NCBI GenBank assembly: GCA_034431495.1
Contig: DAOUDB010000107.1
Span: 1 to 21,332, forward strand
DNA length: 21,332 bases
From: Roseilinea sp034431495
Lineage (GTDB): Bacteria; Chloroflexota; Anaerolineae; J036; Brachytrichaceae
Direction of reading: 5' to 3'
Shown: positions 8,408 through 15,458 of the stretch, piece after piece
Position numbering within the stretch: the first letter of the stretch is position 1
Layout of the letters: each line of letters begins with the position of its first letter
Program-made: the position numbers and the translations under genes
Notes under the pieces: generated by a model
Told to the model about the DNA's origin: nothing
The model's database searches: none
The model's input: the letters and a program-made list of their open reading frames with translations, nothing else

Positions 8408-8827
8408 ATGACGATCAAGGAACGCAATCAGGAACTGCGCATGGTCGCCGAGTTGGCGGAAGTGCATCTGCCGGCTTCGCTGGCTGATGGAGATCTGTGC
8501 AAAGACATGTGCGCCATCATCGCCATTACCCTGCGCCGCTTTGCAGCCGATGGCGAAAAGTCAGCCAATGAGTGGGACAAGCGCGCCTATCACAGCAAGG
8601 CCGATGAACTGCGCCGTGATATCGCATGGGCACTGCCGGCGGCCCAGATTGCAGAGGCGCTCGCCTACAGTCCCCGGCAGTTTGGCGCCGCAGATCTGCA
8701 ACGCCTGCGCACGGCTCTCCCATCCAACCTGGATGCGGAACTGGGTGCCCGACCCAGGTTCAAGGACGTGCAGGCCCTGCGCGGCGCGGCGGCTGCCGCG
8801 CGCCAGACTTTGCTGAAGCGGCGTTAG
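8408..8827 (+). CDS. Hypothetical protein, 139 aa
   Basis: I do not recognise the family. It is a soluble, helix-rich protein with no signal peptide or membrane segment. It has two Cys close together (DLCKDMC, residues 27-31), a charged middle (NEWDKRAYHSKADELRRD) and an Ala/Arg-rich C-terminus. Coding is supported by an ATG 50 bp downstream of a perfect -10, by length, and by the regular GC-rich codon pattern; the Shine-Dalgarno (GTGAAAG) is weak. It lies between the GH13 gene and rpsO in the same orientation, and the rpsO leader follows within about 100 bp. Position next to rpsO does not prove a ribosome role. Confidence 0.6.
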   Translation: MTIKERNQELRMVAELAEVHLPASLADGDLCKDMCAIIAITLRRFAADGEKSANEWDKRAYHSKADELRRDIAWALPAAQIAEALAYSPRQFGAADLQRLRTALPSNLDAELGARPRFKDVQALRGAAAAARQTLLKRR

Positions 8828-8840
8828 CCGGGCGGGGTGG

Positions 8841-8846
8841 TAGAAT
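8841..8846 (+). promoter_or_regulatory. Candidate -10 box for rpsO
   Basis: TAGAAT 84 bp before the rpsO start and just after the preceding stop codon. No clear -35 was seen. If used, the transcript would begin near 8852 and include the leader hairpin at 8868-8902. Confidence 0.4.
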
Positions 8847-8867
8847 AGCTCTCCGTGAATTCAGACC

Positions 8868-8902
8868 GCGCGGGAACTCTGCGCCTTTGGGCGGAGCCGC
8901 GC
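8868..8902 (+). promoter_or_regulatory. rpsO leader hairpin, possible S15 autoregulatory element
   Basis: A long hairpin in the 5' leader. GCGCGG (8868-8873) pairs perfectly with CCGCGC (8897-8902). A GAA bulge (8874-8876) follows, then CTCTGC (8877-8882) pairs with GCGGAG (8891-8896, with one U-G pair), and two further C-G pairs close a UUU loop. There is no U-tract, so it is not a terminator. It lies 28 nt before the rpsO start. Ribosomal protein S15 represses its own mRNA through different leader structures in different phyla; a similar role here is inferred. Confidence 0.5.
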
Positions 8903-8930
8903 ATATTCAACAAAGTAGAGGTAATCCAGA

Positions 8931-9200
8931 ATGGCTCTCAGCAAAGGTGAGAAGTCCGAGATCGTCGAAAAGTTCGCCCAATCGCCCGGCGACACCGGCT
9001 CGTCGGAGGTGCAGGTCGCCATCCTGACGACCCGGATCAATCAGCTCAACGAGCACATCAAGCAGCATAAGCACGACCAGAGCGCCCGGCACGGCATGCT
9101 GGCCCTTGTGGGCAAGCGCCGCGCGCATCTGAAATACTTGAGCGCCACGAATCCGACGGCATATCGGGCGCTCTTGGCCAAGCTGGGCCTGAGGAAGTGA
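8931..9200 (+). CDS. rpsO: 30S ribosomal protein S15
   Basis: An 89-aa protein, the standard S15 length. The family signature is clear: GDTGSSEVQVAILTTRI (about 20-36), INQLNEHIKQHKHDQSARHG, LVGKRRAHLKYL and the C-terminal YRALLAKLGLRK. S15 is a primary binder of the 16S rRNA central domain and helps assemble the platform of the small subunit. An AGAGG ribosome binding site (8917-8921) lies 9 bp before the ATG. It keeps the widespread rpsO-pnp order, but a strong terminator separates it from pnp, so its mRNA can be monocistronic. Confidence 0.98.
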   Translation: MALSKGEKSEIVEKFAQSPGDTGSSEVQVAILTTRINQLNEHIKQHKHDQSARHGMLALVGKRRAHLKYLSATNPTAYRALLAKLGLRK

Positions 9201-9207
9201 TCCAACA

Positions 9208-9239
9208 GACCGGCACCTACAAGGTGCCGGTCGTCTTTT
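9208..9239 (+). terminator. Rho-independent terminator after rpsO
   Basis: A perfect 10-bp stem, GACCGGCACC (9208-9217) with GGTGCCGGTC (9223-9232), a TACAA loop, then GTCTTTT. It starts 7 bp after the rpsO stop codon. Confidence 0.9.
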
Positions 9240-9371
9240 GGGCTTTTGCCGACGACGATGCCGGCGAACCACGTCAGGTATGATAAAGGTCGAAACTGGT
9301 TCAATGCGAGGTGATGTGTAAGCGGTCTGAACTAGAAAAATATCGGGCGGCGTGACGGTCGACGGAGGCCT

Positions 9372-9457
9372 TAGAGATTAGAGATTTGCCATTGACCCCT
9401 TCTCGGGAAAGCAGCTTCGAGCGAAGCGATATGTCGATGTCAGTTCTCTAACCTCTA
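9372..9457 (+). promoter_or_regulatory. Structured element upstream of pnp
   Basis: A long imperfect helix. Bases 9372-9384 and 9391-9396 pair with the continuous strand 9439-9457, with 18 of 19 positions paired, one A-C mismatch and a TTTGCC bulge at 9385-9390. Inside lie two small hairpins, CCC/GGG (9397-9407) and GCTTC/GAAGC around a GAGC loop (9414-9427). The element is richer in A and T than its surroundings and lies 118 bp before the pnp start. It may be a leader RNA controlling pnp, a small RNA or the remnant of a short mobile element. Confidence 0.4.
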
Positions 9458-9488
9458 TCCTCCCCCGTAACCAGCCCACAACCACAAC

Positions 9489-9521
9489 CTGCCGTCCATG
9501 AGCGCGAAGGCGGACGGGCAG
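9489..9521 (+). promoter_or_regulatory. Hairpin in the pnp leader
   Basis: CTGCCGTCC (9489-9497) pairs with GGACGGGCAG (9512-9521) with one bulged G, across a 14-nt loop. An alternative pairing of AGCGC (9501-9505) with GCGCT (9521-9525) would compete with it. In enterobacteria pnp is autoregulated through a leader stem processed by RNase III; a comparable role here is inferred only. Confidence 0.4.
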
Positions 9522-9575
9522 CGCTGTTTTCACGCACTTTCTTCGCGCGCGATTTTTATACGGAGCAACACAATC

Positions 9576-11843
9576 ATGTCTAGTCAAGACATCACGATGA
9601 TCGTTCCGGGCCAGAAACCCGAGAACCACGTCTACACCGCGATGGTGGGTGACAAGCAGATCACCATCGAGACGGGCCGGCTGGCCAAATTCGCCGGGGG
9701 CGCAGTAACCGTCAAAATGGGCGAAACCGTGGCGCTGGCCACGGCAACCATGGCCTCCCAGGTCCGCACCGGCGTCGATTTCTTTCCGCTCAGTGTCGAG
9801 TACGAAGAGCGCCTGTACGCCGCCGGCCGCATTCCCGGCTCGTTCTTCCGCCGCGAGGGCCGGCCGGCCGAAGCCGGCATCCTGATCTGCCGTCTGGTGG
9901 ATCGCCCGCTGCGGCCTCTATTCCCCGACGATCTGCGCAACGATGTGCAGGTCATCATCACGGCACTGTCGCACGACCAGGTCAATGACATCGACGTGCT
10001 GGCCATCAACGCCGCGTCCACGGCGTTGATCATCTCAGACGTGCCGTTCACCACGCCGGTGGGCGCTGTGCGTGTTGGCCTGATCGGCGGCGAGCTGGTC
10101 TTCAACCCCACCATTCCTGAAATGGAATACAGCGACCTCGACCTGCGCATCGCCGGCACGAAAGACGCCATCGTGATGGTCGAATGCGGCGCCAATGAAG
10201 TGGACGAGGCGACCATGATCCGGGCGTTGCGCGCCGGGCACGAAGCCATTCAGGAAATCATCGCCGTCCAGGAGAAGATGCGCGCCGAGATCGGCAAGGC
10301 CAAGTCCGACTATCCGAAGTTTGGCAAGAACGAGGCCTTCAACCAGCAGGTGCGCACGGCAGTCGGCAGCCGGATCACCCAGGTCATCGACACCACAACC
10401 GAAAAGGCCGAGCGCAGCGCGTTCCTCGACACGATCGAAGGCGAAGTGCTGGCCCAGATGCAGGCGATCGGCGATGTGGACGCGGATGAACTGCACGCGG
10501 TTGTCAAGGATATGACGGCTGAGGCAGTTCGCAGTCGAATCCTGCGCGACGGGGTGCGGCCCGACGGTCGCACGCCGAAGCAGATCCGGCCCATCTGGTG
10601 CGAGGTCGGCGATCACCTGTCGCCCCGCGCGCACGGCGTGGGTCTGTTCACGCGCGGCGAGACGCAGGTGATGAGCGTGGTCACGCTGGGCAGCAAGGCC
10701 GACGCCCAAAAGCTCGATGGCCTGTTCCCGGTGGAAGAGAAGCGCTACATGCACAACTACAACATGCCGCCATACTCCACCGGCGAGGCGAAGGTGCTGC
10801 GCGGGAGCAGCCGGCGCGAAGTCGGCCACGGCGCGCTGGCCGAGCGCGCGCTGGTCGCTGTCATCCCCGATGAGGAGTCCTTCCCGTACACCATCCGCGT
10901 CGTGAGCGAAGTCCTGTCCTCCAACGGCAGCACGTCGATGGCCAGCGTATGCGGCAGCACCCTGGCGCTCATGGATGCGGGCGTTCCGATCAAAGCGCCG
11001 GTCGCCGGCATCGCCATGGGCCTGATCACCGGCGAGAACGGCCAGTACACCGTGCTCACCGACATCCAGGGCCTCGAAGACCACATCGGCGATATGGACT
11101 TCAAAGTGGCCGGCACCCGCGACGGCATCACCGCCCTGCAGATGGACATCAAGATTTCCGGCCTGTCGGCTCAGATTCTGGAAGAGGCGCTTGGGCAAGC
11201 CCGCGAGGCGCGCCTGGCTATTCTCGACCGGATTCTGGAGACGATTGCCGAGCCGCGCGCATCGGTGAAGCCGCACGCTCCGCGCATGCTGGTGGTGCAG
11301 GTCGATCCCGAAAAGATCGGCACAGTCATCGGGCCGAGCGGCAAGACCGTGCGCAGCATCCAGGAGCAGAGCGGCGCCAAGATCGATATCGAGGACGACG
11401 GCCGCATTTTCATCTCCTCATCCGATGGCATGGCTGCCGAGCGCGCCCGGGAGATGGTGGAATCGCTGACGACGCCGGTCAAGGTCGGCAATATCTACAC
11501 CGGCAAAGTGGTGCGCATCACCGACTTCGGCGCGTTTGTTGAGATCGCGCCCAAGACCGACGGCATGGTGCATGTGTCGCAGTTGGCCGACCATCCGGTG
11601 CGCGCCGTGTCTGACGAAGTGTCGCTGGGCCAAGAAGTCACCGTCATGGTCATCTCGGTGGACGACGGCGGCAAGATTCGTTTGAGCCGGCGGGCCGTGC
11701 TGGAGGGCATGACGGTCGAAGAGGCCATCGATGCCGACCGGCGTGGTGGCCCGCGCGGTGGCGATCGCGGCCCGCGCCGTGACGGCGGAGACCGTGGCGG
11801 TTCGCGCGGCGATCGCGGCCCGCGACACGGCGGAGACCGCTAA
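9576..11843 (+). CDS. pnp: Polyribonucleotide nucleotidyltransferase (PNPase)
   Basis: A 755-aa phosphorolytic 3'-5' exoribonuclease that also adds nucleotides, acting in mRNA turnover and possibly in a degradosome. The domain order is standard: first RNase PH domain (SVEYEERLYAAGRIPGSFFRREGRP), all-helical linker, second catalytic RNase PH domain (FTRGETQVMSVVTLGS, then GSSRREVGHGALAERAL and SNGSTSMASVCG), KH domain (IGTVIGPSGKTVRSIQEQ) and S1 domain (VGNIYTGKVVRITDFGAFVEI). The C-terminal about 30 residues are an RGG/RGD-rich tail that should add RNA binding. The start at 9576 is supported by GGAG (9562-9565); the upstream ATG at 9498 lies inside a leader hairpin. Because of the terminator after rpsO it must have its own promoter, which I could not place. 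Confidence 0.97.
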   Translation: MSSQDITMIVPGQKPENHVYTAMVGDKQITIETGRLAKFAGGAVTVKMGETVALATATMASQVRTGVDFFPLSVEYEERLYAAGRIPGSFFRREGRPAEAGILICRLVDRPLRPLFPDDLRNDVQVIITALSHDQVNDIDVLAINAASTALIISDVPFTTPVGAVRVGLIGGELVFNPTIPEMEYSDLDLRIAGTKDAIVMVECGANEVDEATMIRALRAGHEAIQEIIAVQEKMRAEIGKAKSDYPKFGKNEAFNQQVRTAVGSRITQVIDTTTEKAERSAFLDTIEGEVLAQMQAIGDVDADELHAVVKDMTAEAVRSRILRDGVRPDGRTPKQIRPIWCEVGDHLSPRAHGVGLFTRGETQVMSVVTLGSKADAQKLDGLFPVEEKRYMHNYNMPPYSTGEAKVLRGSSRREVGHGALAERALVAVIPDEESFPYTIRVVSEVLSSNGSTSMASVCGSTLALMDAGVPIKAPVAGIAMGLITGENGQYTVLTDIQGLEDHIGDMDFKVAGTRDGITALQMDIKISGLSAQILEEALGQAREARLAILDRILETIAEPRASVKPHAPRMLVVQVDPEKIGTVIGPSGKTVRSIQEQSGAKIDIEDDGRIFISSSDGMAAERAREMVESLTTPVKVGNIYTGKVVRITDFGAFVEIAPKTDGMVHVSQLADHPVRAVSDEVSLGQEVTVMVISVDDGGKIRLSRRAVLEGMTVEEAIDADRRGGPRGGDRGPRRDGGDRGGSRGDRGPRHGGDR

Positions 11844-11877
11844 GTCCTTGAGACCGAACGCCAGAGTGATCTTGCGG

Positions 11878-11917
11878 GACGCCCGACGCAGCCAGCGTCG
11901 GGCGTCTTCTTTTTTTT
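11878..11917 (+). terminator. Rho-independent terminator after pnp
   Basis: A perfect 12-bp GC-rich stem, GACGCCCGACGC (11878-11889) with GCGTCGGGCGTC (11895-11906), an AGCCA loop, then a TTC and eight T (up to 11917). It lies 34 bp after the pnp stop. Confidence 0.96.
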
Positions 11918-11937
11918 GCCTCATTGGCTGCCTGGCC

Positions 11938-11977
11938 CTGTCATAGCCCTGTCACAAGCCGCGCGTCGGCCTGTCAC
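11938..11977 (+). promoter_or_regulatory. Pho-box-like direct repeats (three CTGTCA half-sites)
   Basis: CTGTCAT (11938-11944) and CTGTCAC (11949-11955) are spaced exactly 11 bp apart. A third CTGTCAC (11971-11977) lies 22 bp further, so all three face the same side of the helix. The first two match the Escherichia coli PhoB box form CTGTCAT-N4-CTGTCAC. A possible -10 TAGAGT at 11998-12003 would put the third half-site over the -35 region, as expected for class II activation by an OmpR-family response regulator. The downstream genes are the rhodanese operon. The regulator itself is not in the window. Confidence 0.65.
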
Positions 11978-11997
11978 TTTTGCGCTCTCTTCACATC

Positions 11998-12003
11998 TAG
12001 AGT
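11998..12003 (+). promoter_or_regulatory. Candidate -10 of the rhodanese operon promoter
   Basis: TAGAGT, four of six matches to the -10 consensus, 92 bp before the rhodanese start. There is no consensus -35; the third CTGTCAC repeat occupies that place, which fits an activator-dependent promoter. Confidence 0.4.
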
Positions 12004-12095
12004 AAAGGCGGCGCGATACGCGCAAGGCGGGCGACGCCGGGTAAATGAGCGTTCGTTGTGCTGAATCTGAGATAACGGGTAAAGGTGTAGCAGGG

Positions 12096-12473
12096 ATGGA
12101 TTTTCTACGTAGATTCTTTGGCGGCGTTTCGCAGGCGTCTGGCGCATCGGCCAGGCCGGCTGATATCGATGCGCGCGAATTACAAGCGCGCATGGCTCAG
12201 GCCGAGAAGCCTTTCGTATTGGATGTGCGCGAGACGCACGAGTACGCCGATGCCCACATTGCCGGCAGCGTTCTGATTCCCCTGGGCGCGCTGCAAACGC
12301 GCATGGCTGAACTGCCGCGCAACCGCGAGATTGTGTGCGTGTGCCGATCCGGCAACCGCAGCGGAACGGCGGCGCGTATGCTGGCTGCCAGCGGTTTCAC
12401 CGTAGCCAATTTGGGCGGCGGCATGATTGGTTGGGCGCGCGCCGGCCTGCCGGTCAAGCGTGGCGTGCGCTGA
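12096..12473 (+). CDS. Single-domain rhodanese (sulfurtransferase)
   Basis: A 125-aa protein with a rhodanese domain at about 22-120. The active-site loop is CRSGNRSG with Cys83 as persulfide carrier; VLDVRETHEY and AHIAGSVLIPL are family motifs. It carries sulfane sulfur between donors and thiols or cyanide in the cytoplasm. A short N-terminal stretch MDFLRRFFGG is amphipathic and could touch the membrane. The start at 12096 has AAAGGTG (12081-12087) before it; the longer start at 12045 has no site. Its stop overlaps the next start (TGATG), so it is translationally coupled to the TauE/SafE permease. It is the first gene of the operon behind the Pho-box-like promoter. Confidence 0.93.
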   Translation: MDFLRRFFGGVSQASGASARPADIDARELQARMAQAEKPFVLDVRETHEYADAHIAGSVLIPLGALQTRMAELPRNREIVCVCRSGNRSGTAARMLAASGFTVANLGGGMIGWARAGLPVKRGVR

Positions 12474-13237
12474 TGGAACTGCTGGCGCTCGAGCTTGCGC
12501 TGGGCTTTGTCATCGGTCTGTCGCTGGGCTTGTTGGGCGGAGGGGGATCGATTCTGACCGTGCCGGCCCTGGTGTATCTGATCGGCCAATCGCCTCAGGC
12601 GGCGGTCACCACGTCGCTTGCCATCGTTGCGGCAAACAGTCTTGCCGGCGCATCGGCGCATTTTCGCCAGAACACGCTGGTCTGGCCTGTGGCGCTGGTG
12701 TTTGGCGGCGTTGGCATGGTGGCCGCTTACCTCTCCGGCGGATTATCGCGCCTGTTCACGTCGGCGGCTTTGATGGTTGCGTTTGCCATATTGATGTTAT
12801 TGATCGGCGTGTTGATGTTGTCGGGCGCCGGGCGGCAGACTTCGGGCAGTGAGCGCCCGTTTGCCGGGTGGGGCTGGGTTGTTGCGGCCGGCATTGGTGT
12901 TGGCGTGCTAACCGGCATTCTGGGCGTGGGAGGTGGTTTTCTGATTGTGCCCGCGCTGGTGCTGCTGGTGCGATTGCCCATGCAGCAGGCGGTAGGCACC
13001 TCGCTGGCGGTGATCGCTGCCAACAGCCTGGCAGGCCTGCTGGGGCATATCAACGCCGGCCCGCTCGATCTGTCACTGGTGCTGGTGTTTGCCGGCGCTG
13101 GATTGTTCGGCGCGCTTTTGGGCGCGCGCCTGGCCCGGCGTATGCCGGTGGACCGCCTGCGTCAGGCCTTCGCCGTGTTTGTCATTGCGCTGGCGGTGTT
13201 GTTGCTGCTCGACAACGCGCCCAAGTTGCTTGTGTAG
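12473..13237 (+). CDS. TauE/SafE family membrane permease
   Basis: A 254-aa polytopic membrane protein with about eight hydrophobic segments. Two internal repeats show the family motif: LGLLGGGGSILTVPALVYL (about 17-35) with TTSLAIVAANSLAG, and again ILGVGGGFLIVPALVLL with GTSLAVIAANSLAGLLGH. The family (PF01925) moves sulfur-containing anions such as sulfite, sulfoacetate or thiosulfate across the cytoplasmic membrane, and possibly sulfide. The start at 12473 overlaps the rhodanese stop by one base. Position between a rhodanese and a persulfide-dioxygenase-like protein points to export of sulfite or thiosulfate, or uptake of thiosulfate. Direction and substrate are not visible in the sequence. 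Confidence 0.9.
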   Translation: MELLALELALGFVIGLSLGLLGGGGSILTVPALVYLIGQSPQAAVTTSLAIVAANSLAGASAHFRQNTLVWPVALVFGGVGMVAAYLSGGLSRLFTSAALMVAFAILMLLIGVLMLSGAGRQTSGSERPFAGWGWVVAAGIGVGVLTGILGVGGGFLIVPALVLLVRLPMQQAVGTSLAVIAANSLAGLLGHINAGPLDLSLVLVFAGAGLFGALLGARLARRMPVDRLRQAFAVFVIALAVLLLLDNAPKLLV

Positions 13238-13261
13238 GTTTTCTGGAGGTAAGGGATTCCA

Positions 13262-14653
13262 ATGTACATTCAACAATTCTTTGTCGAGGGGCTGGCCTCG
13301 ATGTCGTATCTGATTGGCTGCGAATCACGCGGCGTTGCGGCGGTGATTGATCCCGATCGGGATGTCGCAAAATATATCGAAGCCGCCGTGGGGCGTGGAC
13401 TGCGCATCACGCACATCTTTGAGACGCACCTGCATGCTGACTACGTGTCCGGCAACACCGACCTGGCGGCTCGCACCGGCGCGCGCATCTATGTTCACGC
13501 CGACGCGCACGCCGGCTATCCGCACGAGCCGCTGCGCGAGGGCGATATGCTGGAACTGGGCGCCGTCCGCCTGACGGTGATGCACACCCCCGGCCACACG
13601 CCGGAGAGCATCACGCTGCTCGTCAGCGACACAACCCGCGCCGACGAACCGTGGATGGCACTGACCGGCGATACCCTGTTCGTAGGCGAGATTGGCCGGC
13701 CGGACCTGGTTGGCGCCGAGGCCGCGCGTGGTCTGGCGGCGCAGATGCATCACAGTCTGTTCGACAAACTATTGAAACTGGATGACAGTGTGTTGATCTA
13801 CCCCGGCCACGGCGCCGGCTCTTTGTGCGGCAAGTCTATTGGCTCGGTGCGCGCCACTACACTGGGCTTCGAGCGCAAGCACAATCCCTCCCTGACGCCG
13901 CGTGATCTGGCGTCGTTCGTCCAGTTTGCAATTAGCGATCTGCCAGAGCAGCCGGGCAATCACCAGCGCATCAAGGCGATCAACCGGCGCGGCCCCAGAC
14001 CACTGGGCGAGATTGCCCCGCGCGGCCTCGCGATCCGCGAGGCGATCCCCCTGCTGCAACGTGGCGCGGCGCTGTTGGATGCGCGCCCCAAGGCGGATTA
14101 TGTGCAGGCTCATGTGCCCGGCTCGATCCATCTGGAGCTGAACGATCAGTTCAGCAACCGAGCCGGCTTCGTGCTGCCGCCGGATGCGCCGATCGTTCTA
14201 TTGCTGGCGCGGCCCGAAGACTACGCGCGCGCCGTCATTGGCCTGGCGCGTGTCGGGTTCGACGATGTGCGCGGTTATCTGGCAGACAGTCTGGAGGCCT
14301 GGGAAGCTTACGGGCTGCCCATCGCCAGTGGAGACATCCGCGATATCCAGGCCATCGAGTTGAAGGCGCTGATGGATTCGGATCACGCCCAGCGCCCGGT
14401 TGTCATCGATGTGCGCGAGCCGTGGGAGTACGCGCAGGGGCGTGTGCCCGGCGCGCGGCTGATGCCGCTGGGTCAGTTGCATGCCCGCCTGTCCGAGTTG
14501 AATCCCGAACAGCCGGTGGCGGTGATCTGCGCCAGTGGCAGTCGCAGCCTGTCGGCCGCGTTGGTGCTGGGCCAGAAAGGCTTCAAGACCATCTATAACG
14601 TGGCGCGCGGCATGATGGACTGGTCGATGAATCGGCTGCCGGTGGAACGCTGA
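13262..14653 (+). CDS. Metallo-beta-lactamase protein with two rhodanese domains (persulfide-dioxygenase-like)
   Basis: A 463-aa cytoplasmic protein. Residues 1-240 are an ETHE1/CstB-like metallo-beta-lactamase domain with THLHADYVSG (His56, His58, Asp60), HTPGHTPES (His112), TGDTLFVGEIGRPDL (Asp137) and YPGHGAGSLCGK (His183). In persulfide dioxygenases two His and one Asp bind a single iron, and the enzyme oxidises glutathione or other persulfides to sulfite. The first rhodanese domain (about 258-355) has no Cys in its loop (LLLARPED) and must be catalytically dead. The second (about 361-463) has an intact CASGSRS loop with Cys423. This architecture resembles CstB-type enzymes that make thiosulfate. 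GGAGG (13245-13249) precedes the start, 24 bp after the permease stop. Confidence 0.9.
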   Translation: MYIQQFFVEGLASMSYLIGCESRGVAAVIDPDRDVAKYIEAAVGRGLRITHIFETHLHADYVSGNTDLAARTGARIYVHADAHAGYPHEPLREGDMLELGAVRLTVMHTPGHTPESITLLVSDTTRADEPWMALTGDTLFVGEIGRPDLVGAEAARGLAAQMHHSLFDKLLKLDDSVLIYPGHGAGSLCGKSIGSVRATTLGFERKHNPSLTPRDLASFVQFAISDLPEQPGNHQRIKAINRRGPRPLGEIAPRGLAIREAIPLLQRGAALLDARPKADYVQAHVPGSIHLELNDQFSNRAGFVLPPDAPIVLLLARPEDYARAVIGLARVGFDDVRGYLADSLEAWEAYGLPIASGDIRDIQAIELKALMDSDHAQRPVVIDVREPWEYAQGRVPGARLMPLGQLHARLSELNPEQPVAVICASGSRSLSAALVLGQKGFKTIYNVARGMMDWSMNRLPVER

Positions 14654-14733
14654 AGCGCAGCCCAGCGCATTGTAGGCCGGGCGAATTGTCATTCTGAACA
14701 GTCCGCGATGATGATTTTCATATACATGCAGGG

Positions 14734-14739
14734 TATAAA
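14734..14739 (+). promoter_or_regulatory. Candidate -10 box for the peroxiredoxin gene
   Basis: TATAAA 63 bp before the peroxiredoxin start, in a locally AT-richer stretch (14711-14740). The hexamer 17 bp upstream (ATGATT) is a poor -35. No terminator was found after the preceding gene, so read-through is also possible. Confidence 0.35.
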
Positions 14740-14802
14740 CAGGCTGCTGTGACCCGCGTCTGGGCCACACGGCCCTATCTTTCTTCTATGGAGGAACTCC
14801 AA

Positions 14803-15450
14803 ATGTCTGATACAACTTCCGTCAACGGCCTGCCGCGCTTGAACGAGCCGGCCCCCGCCTTCGAGGCGGTGACGACGCATGGCACAATCCGTCTCTCTGA
14901 CTACAAGGGAAGCTGGCTGATTCTGTTTTCTCACCCGGCCGACTTCACGCCGGTTTGCACGACCGAATTCATCGCCTTTGCCGAGATCTACCCGGAGCTG
15001 CAGAAGCGCGGCGTGGAACTGCTCGGCCTGAGCATCGACAGCGTATATTCGCACATCGCCTGGGTGCGCAACGTGGAGGAGAAAACCGGCGTCCATATTC
15101 CGTTCCCCATCATTGCCGACCTGGATCGCAAGGTGGCCACGGCCTTTGGCATGGTCATGCCTGGCGCCAGCTCCACAGAGACGGTGCGCTGTGTGTTCAT
15201 CATCGACCCGGATGGGATTCTGCGCGCGATGCTGTATTACCCGCTCACCACTGGGCGCAACATGCAGGAAATCCTGCGCCTGATCGATGCGCTGCAAACC
15301 AGCGACAAACATCACGTCGCCACGCCGGCCAACTGGAAGCCGGGCGACAAGGTGATCGTGCCGGCGCCCAAGACGGTGGAGATGGTCGAACAGAATCTCA
15401 AGGCCGGGTACGAGATGGTGGATTGGTATCTGGCTAAGAAGAGCGTGTAG
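14803..15450 (+). CDS. 1-Cys peroxiredoxin (Prx6-like AhpC/TSA family)
   Basis: A 215-aa cytoplasmic thiol peroxidase. The active-site motif is HPADFTPVCTTEF with peroxidatic Cys52 and Thr49, and Arg129 lies in ETVRC. The C-terminal extension (PLTTGRNMQEILR, then TPANWKPGDKVIVPAP and VDWYL) is that of the Prx6 group. It reduces hydrogen peroxide, organic peroxides or persulfides. The only other Cys is 130, next to the conserved Arg and not in a resolving position, so it should use an external thiol. The start at 14803 has GGAGG (14790-14794) before it; the frame to 14749 is an upstream extension. A small winged-helix gene follows 8 bp downstream. Confidence 0.93.
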   Translation: MSDTTSVNGLPRLNEPAPAFEAVTTHGTIRLSDYKGSWLILFSHPADFTPVCTTEFIAFAEIYPELQKRGVELLGLSIDSVYSHIAWVRNVEEKTGVHIPFPIIADLDRKVATAFGMVMPGASSTETVRCVFIIDPDGILRAMLYYPLTTGRNMQEILRLIDALQTSDKHHVATPANWKPGDKVIVPAPKTVEMVEQNLKAGYEMVDWYLAKKSV

Positions 15451-15458
15451 GTGTCGCC

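Noticed and set aside
9411..9430. tRNA T-arm-like sequence (GCTTCGAGC)
   Set aside because: No 5-bp T-stem, acceptor stem or anticodon arm can be built around it.
10035..11276. Minus-strand frame of 413 codons
   Set aside because: It is the antisense shadow of pnp.
12045..12095. Longer start for the rhodanese gene
   Set aside because: No ribosome site before 12045, whereas AAAGGTG precedes 12096.
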